A stretch of DNA of 64,000 bases, from positions 1 through 64,000 of the forward strand of contig JAMXBD010002741.1 in assembly GCA_024138025.1 (NCBI GenBank), given 5' to 3'. The position numbers and the translations under genes are program-made. Positions 35,338-47,929 of this stretch are shown here, in pieces. This stretch comes from Combretum micranthum (Eukaryota; Streptophyta; Magnoliopsida; Myrtales; Combretaceae). Positions within the stretch are counted from its first letter, which is position 1, and every line of letters begins with the position of its first letter. The notes below the pieces were generated by a model. The model saw only the letters and a program-made list of their open reading frames with translations. It did no database searches and was not told the DNA's origin.

Positions 35338-36908
35338 TGCATAGATTAGGGTTTTTGATGGAATAAAATAGCAAAAATTTAATCAATTGAGAGGGGAAAA
35401 AGGGGAGGGGCACCGGCCACATGGGGGAGGGTGTGAGTGTGTGTTTGAAATTTGTTTAATTTGTAATTTAAGTAATAAAATGTAATATTTGTAATAATTT
35501 AATAGGAGACAAAAATTTCTTGGAAAAGAAAATATAATTGAGTAGTTGTAAGGATGTAAGAATAGGGTATGGGAAGTATGTAGTATAAGTTGTACTTGTG
35601 AATAGTAGACAAGACATCTACTTTACCGGTTGTAACGAAAACATGGGAAAAGCTATAACTGTAATTTTTATAGCTCGGAAAATTACGAAGTTGGTATTTT
35701 TGGAATCCTTATAAAATTACGGTTCTAATGAATATTCCGGAACATTTTTCTAAATCCGTGGTCCGGGGCATGCTTTTCCGTAATTGAGCTCGGGAAGGCC
35801 CGGAATTGAAAAATTCCCGAATTTAAAACTTTCAAAGGTTTAAAATGTATTTTAGAATAATAATTCAATTCATTTACTTTATAAAATTTCTTTTATTGTG
35901 AAATTGAAGGAAAGACCGATCTAGGGTTTCTAGGCTCCTCTCACTAAACTGGAATCGGACCGATATAGGGTTTCGTTCTCTGGTTTCCAAAGTTCATCCG
36001 ATTACTATCCGATCACTAGGAGAACTAGGGTATACCTTATAAGAATAATAATAATAATAATATAATAATAATAACAATTTAGGTGACTAAAAAGATTAAA
36101 TCGTACTGCAAGACTCACTAATTACCGATAATAACGAAATACAAACAGATTTGTAAAATTAGATAATTCTAGCTATGTGAAAATTTGTAAAACTAATAAC
36201 TTAGAGATCCTTTAGAAATATAAGTCTAACGGCATTAAAACATATTCTTAACATTTCGAATCCCAGAGCGTGTTTTTCGAAACTGGCACCTGATCTGATT
36301 GGAATAGGTCAATTTCATTGATCTCATCTTTACAGAGTATCCTAGACTTAATATGAACCGATTACACCTTTTCTCTTGTTCCAACTCCTTGGTTTAGGAA
36401 TACGAGTTTGTCAGATCTAGGTTACCGAGTTTCTTGGGAGTTTTGGAGGCTCAGGTTTCCCGGTTAACCTTCGGTTTACGCCATTGCCAATATAAAAATG
36501 ATATTTCACACTTATATGACTTGTCTGATGGGTGAGTTTTATTTTAAGGTTTACTCTCGTAAGTATCAAATATCTCACCACGTTCTCGGAATTCTTTTGG
36601 GATTAAGTTTCATTCCCGAAGCCAATCACTATTCACTCCTTAACAATTTGTTTTAGGGCTATATTTTATCCGAATTTATAAGTCGGAGTTAAATATGAAG
36701 TTTGTCGTACCTAGAGGTTTTAGAATGGAAGTATATTGGGTTGCTATTTTGTTTCTGAGGTTTCTTATTTTTCTCACAACTCAGAATTTCTAGATTCGTT
36801 CGGAATTTGGGACTCGTCGAAGTTCGGTTTTAACTCGGAGGGACTTTCAGGGTTTTATTTCCTAAGTTCATTTTTAGGATTATCTGTTGAAATTTTCCAG
36901 GGCTTACA

Positions 36909-36920
36909 TCCTCCCCACCT
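36909..36920 (-). promoter_or_regulatory. Element B polypurine tract
   Basis: AGGTGGGGAGGA on the minus strand abuts the 3' LTR. Confidence 0.85.
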
Positions 36921-38650
36921 TAGAGAAAGTTTTGTCCGCAAAACTTGTTACGTATGTAATGTTCAATGAGGAGGGATGGCAATTTCGAGTCATGTTTCTA
37001 GCACCGGTTTATGCTTCGGTTCATGCCATTTCTAGGTTTTGTTTGTTAGACATTCCTTGAATTATGGCACATACAAGTTAATAAGAATTGACTTAGCGAT
37101 TCTAACCTTCACTCACTCGACTCTTTTGAAAACGACACAGACTCGACTCCTGACCATAGACAACTTGACTTGACCCACTTTGGACGACTCATGACAACAC
37201 GACCTTACGTGACGCGACTACTCTGACCCATGAAGGTTGTGGATTCGCTTTTCCCATTCTTACGTAACTGTATATACAATATCATTCTTTGAAATCCATG
37301 TCCCTCTGATTGATCGAGGTTACCATGTCTTACACTCTTTATGATCTTAATTATCTTTGATGGATGTGAAATCAAGGGATTGCATTCCTTTATTGAAAAG
37401 TTTTCTTACGAAGATTTTATGTTCATTGCAATTCCAAGTTTTTCGCTCGTTATAGGTTTTTGATCTTTCGGGGTTCTCCATGTGTAAGAGATTACATGAG
37501 GGATGTCTTGGAGTTCATTAAGTCAGTTGAATTTTGTTCTTGTTTCCATTCTTGGCTTCTTTTAGCTCTCACTGGTCTTTGGTTATCCTATTTTTAGTCC
37601 AGCCATTTAGTCCGAGGGTATCCCTCATCAATTTACCTCCTGAGCCCTAGCGGAAGGAAAGAAAGGGGTGGTTTCCTAAGGGTATTGCACGAATCCGGTG
37701 TCGAGTCGCATCTTCGATCTCCGCTCCCTTTTTACAGTAAGGGACTTCGGTATCTCATTATTAACCTCCCCTGGCATCAAACAGGTGTGGGGTTGCTTCC
37801 CTTCTCGCCATACTCCTTCCTCGTCTTTCCGTGTTAGATTTACTGATGCAGCATGCGGGTTGTCCCGTGTAGAGTGTGGTTTAGCTGAATGTCCCGTTTG
37901 TATAAGGAAAGCATACAGTTGTCACCGTTCGGAGACACTTTTCAACCTTGCGATTGAGGTTCTTACAGGGGTAACGCTTGAATCGAAGTCATGGATACCG
38001 CGTAGGGTAACGCTTTCCTTTGCATAGCCAACCTAGCATCTTATCCAATATTATATCTTTTTTCCTTGTTTGGGATCATCATTCAGGGGAAGCGTTCGGA
38101 CTTCTCGGCTCAGGTCATTGCAACCTAACTCCAATTCCTTATGATTTCTTTTCGCCTTCCCCTTCGAATATTTCTTATCATCCGTACCCTTTCCTGCAGA
38201 CCTTGATAACCCTTGATATCCCATTCCTCTAATCGAGTCCGAAGGTCCCCTTTTTATCCTTCAGAATTAGTCGTCCCCACAACTTATCTCTTCATCATTG
38301 GCACCTACCACTGCCCATCGTTCATATCACATCACCGTCTTCTATTGCATGTTTGGCCTATTTTCCTTCTTGAATTCCCTCTTCTAGGCTCTGTATTATC
38401 TTATTAGAATGCTGAGCTTCCTTAATTCTTACTAAGGGGGTTTCATCATTCAATCCGCCACTTCTAACTGAGCGTCTCTTCCTGTATACTCGATACTTAT
38501 CTCTTCATCTTTTCCCACCACTTTCGTGGGATTTGTATGTAAGACTTTTACTTTTCTTGTGAGTCTTACAACTGATAGCTTCAACATCTGTATTCACTTC
38601 CCTTGAGTGAGATTACTTTTCCTAGGTCAAAATTTTTAGTTATTCTCAAC
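36921..38650 (-). other. Element B interior, unrecognisable sequence
   Basis: Lies where integrase and chromodomain are expected. No motif could be read in any frame. The only landmark is TTTTGCGGACAAAACTTTC next to the polypurine tract, which parallels element A. Open frames here (37698-38027, 38020-38407 plus) are not gene-like. Confidence 0.5.
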
Positions 38651-38659
38651 CATTATCCT

Positions 38660-39650
38660 ACCCCATGCCCACTCCGTGTGAACAAGTACTTGATGTCCTT
38701 GTGATTCGCATAGATTCCTAGCTCCTGCCCATAGAGGTAGCACTCCACGCCTCTAGGGTGAACGTCACCGTGGGTAAACCCAATTCAGGTACAAGGTAGT
38801 CCTGGTCATGCGGCTTTAACCACCTAGAAGCGTAGGAGATCACTTTTCCCTTGTATGAGCGCACATTCGAGACCATCTCTTGATGCACTGTCCTGAACCA
38901 TGTATGGTTTCTTGGGAGTTCGGTAATATTCATATCGGAGCGGAGACAAGTTCCGATTAGGGTTCTTGAAGGCCTCGATTCTTCTTTTCCGCTCTTATAA
39001 GCTCTTCGTTCATTCGGGGTTTCAGGGTTAGGAACCCCTAACACCCTCTATAGTGCCCTGTCGAGCCTAGAAAAACTTCTCACGTCCCTTACGGGTTTGG
39101 GCTGTTTCCCAATCCATTGTACTTTTATTCCTTCAAAGTTCCTAGATACCCATCCTTTCGATACCATGCAGTCCATAGAGGAAGCCTTCCTCGGCCAGAA
39201 TTCATATGGAGAGAACTTGGTGTAATTTTTGACCTTTCTTAAAAGTCAGTAATGTTACGCATAGGTACCCTTCATGCAGCTTCCATACCTATGTGTAGAT
39301 GAGGCTATCGTCCATAAAGTCTCACATAATTTATCTAGTAAAGACCTACACGCCCAGCTCATCCAGTCTATGAATATAACAGAGACGATTATCACTTCAA
39401 TGTCGTCGATCAAGAATTATAACGTTCTTGTATGATCCGAGATGTGGTTTCATGTACGTTTCTTGGCTTAGTGTTTTAACTGAGGGTATCTGGGTCGAGG
39501 ATCGGTCCTTGAAAATGCACTTATCCCACGTGGTTAGTCTAGTAGGTCATCGACCTTAGAGAGCGGATACCTATTTTCAATTGTGACTCCATTTAGATCC
39601 CGGGAATCGACATATATCCTTATCTAGATCATTCAGAAGGACTTGACTCG
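38660..39650 (-). pseudogene. Element B pol relic (RT and RNase H)
   Basis: Minus-strand fragments in shifting frames. RIYVDSRDLNGVTIENRYPL (about 39560-39620) corresponds to the RT region after VKKKDGS. KGKVISYASRWLKPHDQDYL (about 38790-38850) and CYLYGQELGIYANHKDIKYL (about 38690-38750) are RNase H. No catalytic RT box survives. Divergence here exceeds that between the two LTRs of B, suggesting that B was already broken when it moved. Confidence 0.75.
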
Positions 39651-39967
39651 TCGGTTTCCTACCAAGCTTGTACTGGTCAAGGGCGGGCCTAATTGGTCGG
39701 ATGGCTTAAATACTCATGTCAACTACCCTAAGGTCATTTTAATTTTATTTTGTTTTATTTTAGTTTATTTTATAGATATGTACATTTATTATTATTATTT
39801 CATTATTTTAATATTATTGTTATTATTGTTATTTTAATTATTTATTAGTATCATTATTATTTTCATCGGGTTCGCTTGCTGTGGTTTGTTCTTAGCGTCT
39901 CCTTTTACTATTGTGATTATATTCCCTTATTGTAACTCAGTCAAATAACCGTTTGATAATATTATTT

Positions 39968-39968
<1 letters not shown>

Positions 39969-40018
<50 letters not shown>

Positions 40019-40030
40019 TTTTTTTTTTTT
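39969..40030 (-). repeat. C50/T12 homopolymer
   Basis: Fifty C then twelve T on the plus strand (A12 G50 on the element's sense strand). It may be real or an assembly artefact. A G-run of this length could form G-quadruplexes. Confidence 0.9.
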
Positions 40031-40342
40031 AGATTTTGGTATTGCCGGAAATTATTGTACAAGCGAGTAACCATAAAGGAAGAATATAATTTCAAGAAAC
40101 GTGAACAACGAGCCCTTAACTTCATATATCATAATATAGCTTTTCATTAAAACATAGCTGGGGTACAAGGGCCCCTACATGGAAAACTACATTAGGTCAT
40201 ACTAATGCAAACATCATGACAAGCAACACACATAGGTAACGCCCAACATCGGCATACTATGACTTATCTTTCAAGGTCACGGCTACAAAATTTAGTTTGG
40301 ACTTATGGGTCAATCATGGGTCTAGTCCCTTTCCTTAGGCGA

Positions 40343-40978
40343 TCAATTCCACTCTTTGCACACTAGTCCTTGCCCTTCTCCACCCTCAATCTCTTCATGA
40401 TGGATAACTTCCACACCTTTTGCCTCATCTACCTCTTCTTCGTGGGGTTGGTAGCCAATTTCACTTAGTAGGGGTGGCTGAGCCATGTTGGTGGGTGGAG
40501 GTATCACTTCCCCATACACTCCCCACCAGAAGAAATGGCTTTGAGCATCAGCCCGGGGCCAGTCAGTGTGATCTCCCAACAGGTCATGAGCATACATAAA
40601 CAGGTATCCAATTGGGTTCCAGGTTTGGAAATCAAGAAAAGTCGGTCCCCCTTCGTTTCTCAACACAAAGGTAGCTTCCTGCAACATGGGTTCTCCTAAC
40701 TTATGTACGGCGATCCTTTCCACTGCATAGATTACTTCCAGCTCCGACCAACATTTCTTCCTTAAAGGGCAATACTCAACATTGGTCGCCACCCTATACC
40801 ATTCAGTGCTCATTAATCCTCTTTTCCACAAATTGAACATTTCTCGGATTGACCTAGAATGACCAACTAAGGCAAAGTCTTCGCACAAGACTCTAATTCT
40901 CAAACGGTATTCAACCAAAGTTTCATCAGGTTGCTTACGCACTTGCCTTGCCGCTCGGCGGGCTTCACCAAGGGTAAG
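40343..40978 (-). CDS. Element B ORF0: intact extra reading frame before gag, function unknown
   Basis: 211 open codons from 40978, directly after a TAG at 40979-40981, to a stop at 40343. There is no nearby ATG: the first residues are LTLGEARRAARQVRKQPDET. The frame therefore probably starts in an upstream exon spliced to this pyrimidine-rich TAG (TTCTTCTTTTGTGAATAG). It aligns without gaps to element A ORF0, sharing YRLRLRVLCE, IYAVE.IAV, PML.E.TFVL, WNPIG and YAHD. The C-terminal quarter is rich in Glu and Asp (GYQPHEEEVDEAKG). No domain was recognised; a distant gag-like helical fold is one possibility. It is the only intact frame in the element and lies between the primer site and where gag should be. 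Confidence 0.7.
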   Translation of the reverse strand, partial: LTLGEARRAARQVRKQPDETLVEYRLRIRVLCEDFALVGHSRSIREMFNLWKRGLMSTEWYRVATNVEYCPLRKKCWSELEVIYAVERIAVHKLGEPMLQEATFVLRNEGGPTFLDFQTWNPIGYLFMYAHDLLGDHTDWPRADAQSHFFWWGVYGEVIPPPTNMAQPPLLSEIGYQPHEEEVDEAKGVEVIHHEEIEGGEGQGLVCKEWN

Positions 40979-41115
40979 CTATTCACAAAAGAAGAAGGAA
41001 TTAGATCTGCAAAACCCATTCTACCTACGTTATTCCTTTCTAGGCTTTATTTTATTCTCATCTTTCCTTATTCTTCTTAGGTCTATTGGTTAAAGTCATG
41101 ATCGTGGATCCTTAA

Positions 41116-41131
41116 CCATGCTCTGATACCA
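41116..41131 (-). promoter_or_regulatory. Element B primer binding site
   Basis: TGGTATCAGAGCATGG on the minus strand, matching initiator tRNA-Met, 8 bp inside the 5' LTR. Confidence 0.9.
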
Positions 41132-41139
41132 ACTCAAAC

Positions 41140-44100
41140 TGTCACGCCCCAAAGTGTGCCCTACACGTGACAGTCCGCCACACTCAACATTTAATCTCAA
41201 GTAAGACAACCTTAGTCTTCCCATGAGTTTAAACATCGGGTGTAAGGCTCGCTCTCAACATTTATAGACCATACTTTGCTTAGTAGAAGCTTAAAGAGAT
41301 ATACACAGCAGCAAGAATGTAAATCATAATCGTCTTATAGAGAATTATTCTATTACATGATCTAGGGGGCATACCCCTAATAACTTCAGCGGCCAGTTCT
41401 CAAGCACACAAATTTCCTTCCATTAACCTTTAATTACCGGTTCAAGGATCCGGACTAGAGGCCGATATTAATCCTTAGGCCCCAGGCCCCATCAAAAGCT
41501 CCTTAGTATCTATGAGCTGTACCTGGTGTCCACGGGTCCTCGGAGATAGCCAGAGGTATTCATACTACAACAGGAAACTATTGGGGTATAAGCTACACTA
41601 GCTTAGTGAGTGAAAACTTCCGAATTACAATTAACACAACGCATTCAACCAAGTAATTAAACAACCAAGTGAAATGCATCAACAAGTGAGTTTAACAAAC
41701 ATATGACCAGCTGGAAATCATATGTGGATGGACTTGCGCCCTTCATCCCGGGTTAGCAGATTGACGAATCCTGCGGTACGACGCCGTTTAAGCTCACGGT
41801 CAACTGAACAATAGATCGTTTTATGGATCACGATTAACCAACAAGTATTCGTTTTATGGATCACGATTAACAAACAAGTATTCATTTTGTGGATCACGAT
41901 TAACCAACAAGTATTCGTTTTGTGGATCACGATTAACCAACAAGTATTCGTTTTGTGGATCACGATTAACCAACAAGTATTCGTTTTATGGATCACGAAA
42001 AACCACCCAATGCTAATGCTCCATCCCCATCGTGATATGAATGAATCCAATTACCATTGAGTCAAATATACATTAATTCAATTCTTTTAGGTGGCCAACA
42101 ATTATTCGCAGACATTCAATATCACACACTAGATATTCAATCCATAGCTTAACACCCGGTTTCGATATTTCTTAAGGTTCATTTCACACATCAACAACAG
42201 ACAAATCTATAATTCCCATATAACCCCATCATACATAATCATCCTTTTTATCTTCACTTAGCTACTAGTGCGACTATCATTACAATCACAAGCAATAATT
42301 GAAATCGGAAGAGGAACTCACTCGGCCATGGTACGCCGGTCTCTTATCAATGGTGGTCGGGTGATACGTATCGTCGTGTTCGGGTTCACCTACCAAATAA
42401 GAATAGCCTAATAAGAATCTCATCACTAAACTAATTCAAACTATGTATCTATACTTCACAAAATCGGAATTCTCGCTATTTGCGGAAGTTCCAACTTAAA
42501 ACGGCCATAACTCGGTCATTTTAACTCGGAATTTCACAAATTTTATATCGATCTCTATCTACTTCGAAAGATCTATCTATTTCTAGTATTATTTTCAAGT
42601 TTTGGAAGCATTAAGGTCATGGAACAGTGGGATCAGTTCTGTTCTGTCACTTTCCCGATTTCGAAAAATTGTTTCGCTTTTGATAAAAAGGTTCCTAGTT
42701 GATGATTCATGTATAGATGATATATGAATGAATTCCTAATATGAATATTATGTAATGAGCTCAATATATGCATGGTTTTGATGATCTTTGATATGAACTC
42801 ACATGAACTCCTAATTATCAAGAAATTCCATGATGATTACTTATAAGAAGCCATTCATTTCAAGTTTATATTTCCTAGGGTTCTTATGATTTTGTTCTTG
42901 AAATTTGCTTGTTCTCTAAATAAAAATGAGTTCCCAATATCCATATTAATCATGACCTTCATTTATGCACAAAAATCCACATTTTTCATTGAGTAGATAT
43001 GTTTTTGAACAAGCTATTTGTAGAAATCCGAATTTTGTAAATTCCATTTCCTTGCATTTTCTTTATGAGAAAACTTGTTAAATGCATCGAAAATTGAAGT
43101 TCTAATATACCTATCATCTAAAGACTTCATTTAACTCATAAAACATGCCATCTTAGCTTGGATACTAAGTGTTCATGTAGGCACCATCCTAAATTACGAA
43201 TTTTACTTCTAGTCACCATCTCAATATTTTTCATTCTAACTTTACTACTTGTTTTACATTTTCCTCTTGCCTAAACTCATCTAAACTTATAAAAATCATT
43301 CCTTCAATATACCTATTACACATACCCTTCATTTTTCTCATGAAACATGAGTTTAAAAATGATTTTGGGGGTTTTTAAAGTAGGGTACTAAATTCATCCG
43401 AATTTCCAATAAGTCATTCCTAACAAAACCTTTTCTTTTTCAATCTTCTTGCCTTCTACACATGGAGATCTACCATCTAACATATCTATATATAGTCAAG
43501 ACTACATTTTTATATTCATCAATGCATGAAAATCAAAATAATCATATGAACATGAATATAGATGAAGATGTGAATGTTTAAACACTAGATCTACTACATA
43601 TCATGCATGATTCATGAGTTTCATGGCATGTCATGAATATATATGCAAGATCTCTACTTTACATGCATGAATAAGAGAATATCTTAACAAAAACTCATTG
43701 AAACATTAGATCCATGTCTTGTGATGGCTTGATATTCTTGTTCAAGTGTTTTCATGTCCCTAGCATAAGCTCATTGGGTTTAAAGGTGAAAACACACAAA
43801 AATAGCTTTGCCATTACAAGATCTAGGAAGAACAAGGCTTAAAATCAACCTACCAAAAGAGATCAAAGGTGAAATGAAGAGAAATTGAGTTGAAAGTGTG
43901 AGAGGAAGGGGGGGGGGGGGGGACTCACGGCACAAATAGGAAGAGGAAGAGGGAGTTTTCTTCTTTTAGAAAAATTTGAACAAATGGAAATGAAGAGAGA
44001 GAGAATAAATGAAGCTTATATATGCATAGATTAGGGTTTTTGATGGAATAAAATAGCAAAAATTTAATCAATTGAGAGGGGAAAAAGGGGGAGGGGCGCC

Positions 44101-45539
44101 GGCCACATGGGGAGGGTGAGTGTGTGTTTGAAATTTGTTTAATTTGTAATTTAAGTAATAAAATGTAATATTTGTAATAATTTAATAGGAGACAAAAATT
44201 TCTTGGAAAAGAAAATATAATTGAGTAGTTGTAAGGATGTAAGAATAGGGTATGGGTAGTGTGTAGTATAGGTTGTACTTGTGAAGTAGACAAGACATCT
44301 ACTTTACCGGTTGTAACGAAAACAGGGAAAAGCTATAACTGTAATTTTTATAGCTCGGAAAATTACGAAATTGATATTTTTGGAATCCTTATAAAATTAC
44401 GGTTCTAATGAATATTCCAAAACATTTTTCTGAATCCGTGGTCCAGGGCACGCTTTTCCGTAATTGAGCTCGGGAAGGCCGGAATTGAAAAATTCCCGAA
44501 TTTAAAACTTTCAAAGGTTTAAAATGTACTTTAGAACAATAATTCAATTCATTTACTTTATAAAATTTCTTTTATTGTGAAATCGAAGGAAAGCCGGATA
44601 TAGGGTTTCGTTCTCTGGTTTCCAAAGTTCGTCCGATTACTATCCGATCACTAGGAGAACTAGGGTATACCTTATAAGAATAATAATAATAATAATAATA
44701 ACAATTTAGGTGACTAAAAACATTAAATCGTACTGGAAGACTCACTAATTACCGATAATAATGAAATACAAACAGATTTGTAAAATTAGATAATTCTAGC
44801 TATGTGAAAATTTGTAAAACTAATAACTTAGAGATCCTTTAGAAATATAAGTCTAACGGCATTAAAACATATTCTTAACATTTCGAATCCCGGAGCGTGT
44901 TTTTCGAAACTGGCACCTGATCTGATTGGAATAGGTCAGAATTTCATTGATATCATCTTTACAGAGTATCCTAGACTTAATATGAACCGATTACACCTTT
45001 TCTCTTGTTCCAACTCCTTGGTTTAGGAATACGAGTTTGTCAGATCTAGGTTACCGAGTTTCTTGGGAGTTTTGGAGGCTCAGGTTTCCCGGTTAACCTT
45101 TCGGTTTACGCCATTGCCATATAAAAACTGATATTTCACACTTATATGACTTGTCTAATGGGTGAGTTTTATTTTAAGGTTTACTTTCGTAAGTATCAAA
45201 TATCTCACCACGTTCTCGGAATTCTTTTGGGATTAAGTTTCATTCTCGAAGCCAATCACTATTCACTCCTTAACAATTTGCTTTAGGGCTATATTTTATC
45301 CGAATTTATAAGTCGGAGTTAAATATGAAGTTTGTCGTACCTAGAGGTTTTAGAATGGAAGTATATTGGGTTGCTATTTTGTTTCTGAGGTTTCTTATTT
45401 TTCTCACAACTCAGAATTTCTGGATTCGTTCGGAATTTGGGACTCGTCGAAGTTCGATTTTTAACTCGGAGGGACTTTCAGGGTTTTATCTCCTAAGTTC
45501 ATTTTTAGGATTATCTGTTGAAATTTTCCCGGGCTTACA
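41140..45539 (-). repeat. Element B 5' LTR
   Basis: 4400 bp, TGTCACGCCCCAAAG to GGGCTTACA, the partner of 32427-36908. The minisatellite has six units, the hairpin is at 42496-42524, and a G15 run lies at 43908-43922 (G13 in the partner, 35225-35237). Confidence 0.93.
44017..44023 (-). promoter_or_regulatory. Element B 5' LTR TATA box
   Basis: TATATAA on the sense strand, 69 bp after the GC patch GGGGCGCCGGCCA (44093-44105, plus-strand reading). Confidence 0.55.
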
Positions 45540-45544
45540 ACTCA

Positions 45545-46250
45545 TCTGGAAAAACATCTAGGAATTCATTGACAACTGGAATATTCTTTAAAACAAGTTT
45601 CTCCTTTTCTTCTTCCGCATCGTCTATGTAGCTATCTATTTCTTTTGGAACTTCCTCCATTAGTTTGAACGAATACAGTTCCTCTTTCCTTGAGATTGTG
45701 GATTCTCCAATGCATGTTATCTTCTTTCCCTTTTGGTCCACAAATTCCATTCTCTTACTACGATAATCTATTATGGCTTTAGCAAGAGATAACCAACTCA
45801 TGCCAAAGATTACTTCATATTTGCTCATCTCCATTACTATGAAATCACAAGCGAACGGATGTCCTTGAATCTTTATTGCAATCTCTCAACATTTCTTGGG
45901 TTACAACAACACTTCCCGTGGGGGTTTTAATCTTAAAACTAGAAGTTGTTGTGGTTATTGGCAATCCAACCTTCTTAGCTAGACTAAGTGTAACAAAAGT
46001 ATGTGTTGCTCTAAAATCAAAAAGAGCAAAAGCATTCTGGCATCCTAATTGTACGCTTCCTGCATATTTAACGTGGGGATTACTATTTCTATTCTCATAT
46101 CTATTTATCCATAAATCTTTAAACTTATGTATTGCAAGAACAAAAGAATAAACAACAGGAAAGGTTCAAGGCTTACTAGTCACCAAGTCACAGCTGTAGC
46201 CTTTACCATATTCCAAGGCAGCCAAGTCTCCTTCTTCTTCATCCATCTCC
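45545..46250 (-). pseudogene. Element A protease and start of RT linker (broken)
   Basis: On the minus strand, FALFDFRATHTFVTLSLAKK (about 46025-45965) is the gypsy protease active-site region, but the usual DSG reads DFR, so the catalytic motif is lost. After a stop and a frameshift near 45845 the frame resumes as YEVIFGMSWLSLAKAIIDY and ends NEFLDVFPDEL at 45545, cut by element B. The linker continues at 32422 after removal of B. Confidence 0.87.
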
Positions 46251-46258
46251 TCATTCAT

Positions 46259-47400
46259 CTATTGTCCTTCCATGTTGTAGACTCTAAATCCTGAAGTAGT
46301 GGATCCAGGCTTGATTCTACTTCCACTTCCATTTCCATTCCCAGTCCTTATAGGAACATCTCCTTCGAAAGATCTTGTCAAGACATTCCTCCTCTGAGGA
46401 CATTCATTGGCAAAATGCCCCACTTGCTTCCAAATATAGCAAGGATAGTTTGCCTTCTTCGGACATTCTGGTATCTTATGATTAACGTCTCCACAGTAGA
46501 AATATTTTCCAAATAACTGTGGGCACTTCTTGGGGTAGTGTGCTCCATTGCACTTCCAGTAATTGATGGTCTTAGGTATGGGCTTCCCACTATTGACATG
46601 ACTTCTATAGTTGTTAGAGAACTTGAACCTCTTGTGCAGGGGTGTGGAACTGGATCCACCATGAAACCTTCTCCCAAAGATCAAGGCTTTTCTTTCCTCT
46701 ATCCTTCCCTATCTTTTCTTAGCTCTTTCCACAACTCTAGCTCTTTTTACCAATTCTCGGTAGTTCCTGATGTTAAATTCCTCTAACTTCACTCTCAAGT
46801 CTTTATCCAATCCACCCAGAAAGACTTGTTTTTTCAACTCCTCACTGTATTTGTAGGAGTCGAGAGCATATTGCAGCAGTCTACTAAACTCTGTCTCATA
46901 TTGCTCAATGGTCCTTCCTTTTTGAGCAATATGTAGGAAATTTGCACTGTACTTCACTCGCAGACTCCCTGGGAAATAATTTTCCAAGAACTCATATATG
47001 AAAATTTCCCAGGTGATTGGGATCATTAATTCCTTTTCTTTGATTCCCACCATACTCTAACATTTAGGCGAGCATGTATGTCCCATATTTGATTTGTAGG
47101 TGATACAGGACCTCAAATGCATCAAAAGACCTCTCAATCTGAGCAAGCCAATCTTCAGCCTTATCTGGCTTACCGAAAGCTCTTTTAAAATAACAGTTGC
47201 TTTTGATAAACTCAGGCAACGAGCTCTTGTATGGCGTTAGCGGTAAGGGTAGAGGTAGCGGTGCAGTTTGAGAGTGCATGCTCCTGTGTATTGATGCTTC
47301 AACTGACGTCTGTTGTTGAGGTAGAGTAGGTACTGGCGTCGGTGCTAGTACAGGTTCAAGTATAGGTGTAGGTGCAGGTATGTTCTACCTAATTGATTCT
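46259..47400 (-). pseudogene. Element A gag (frameshifted)
   Basis: Three adjoining frames. 47064-47279 has FGKPDKAEDWLAQIERSFDA, the start of the gag core. 46709-47053 has WEIFIYEFLENYFPGSLRVK and FLHIAQKGRTIEQYETEFSR. 46259-46684 has three tandem zinc-knuckle remnants (CNGAHYPKKC, YFYCGDVNHKIPEC, CYIWKQVGHFANEC), two with a lost cysteine. An upstream Pro-rich stretch (about 47280-47400) is probably the N-terminus. Gag particles could not be made from this copy. Confidence 0.88.
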
Positions 47401-47929
47401 TGCACTTGGGTTAGATGTCCTAATGTAGCGTGCAGATCTACTTTGGCTGATTGGAAGCATTTTGTTCCGTCGTGCGTCCTCTTTTACCTCAGCTGTTTTA
47501 AATTTTACTAAGTTAGGTTAATTATTCTTTTTGATATCTTAGTTAAGTTTTTTATGGAAATTATGAAAACTTGCAAAAATAGCTATTGAAATAAGGAATA
47601 TAATTTAAATCAAGGTAAATTTGAAAATATAAATCATAAACAAAGCATAATTTCATTAAAAGATTAAATAGCAGGTACAAGACCCTTACATTGAAATGAC
47701 AACAAACACACAGAAAAACAACGAGAACACCTTTCCAAAAGCACTAAAGATAAACTAGAATTGTCATTATAGTCCTTGATTACAAAATTCTAGCTGGACT
47801 AAAGAGATATGCTTAGGTCCTTTCTTCCTTCCTCCCTTTCCTTCTTCTCTCATTCTTCAGGTGCATCTCCAAGGTTCCTACTAGATGATCCTGGATTCTC
47901 CTCTTGTCTTCTCCAAGCTTGTCGCTCTT

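Larger units (their letters stand above)
32427..36908 (-). repeat. Element B 3' LTR
   Basis: 4482 bp, TGTCATGCCCCAAAG to GGGCTTACA. It is nearly identical to 41140-45539 apart from small indels, an extra minisatellite unit, an additional segment near 35930 and the G-run length. The conserved hairpin is at 33812-33840. Confidence 0.93.
32427..45539 (-). mobile_element. Element B: gypsy element inserted in element A's pol, coding region mostly lost
   Basis: 13,113 bp with LTRs 32427-36908 and 41140-45539 and perfect ACTCA duplications at 32422-32426 and 45540-45544. Its interior (4.2 kb) has a tRNA-iMet primer site, an intact ORF0, a long C/T homopolymer and a heavily mutated pol relic, with no recognisable gag. 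The LTRs are very similar apart from indels, so B is younger than A. It cannot supply its own proteins and is either a dead or a non-autonomous element. Confidence 0.93.

Noticed and set aside
36736..36969. Plus-strand frame, similar to 45325-45561
   Set aside because: Antisense reading of the U3 end of the element B LTRs.
39937..40150. Poly-Gly / poly-Pro frames on both strands
   Set aside because: Translation of the C50/T12 homopolymer.
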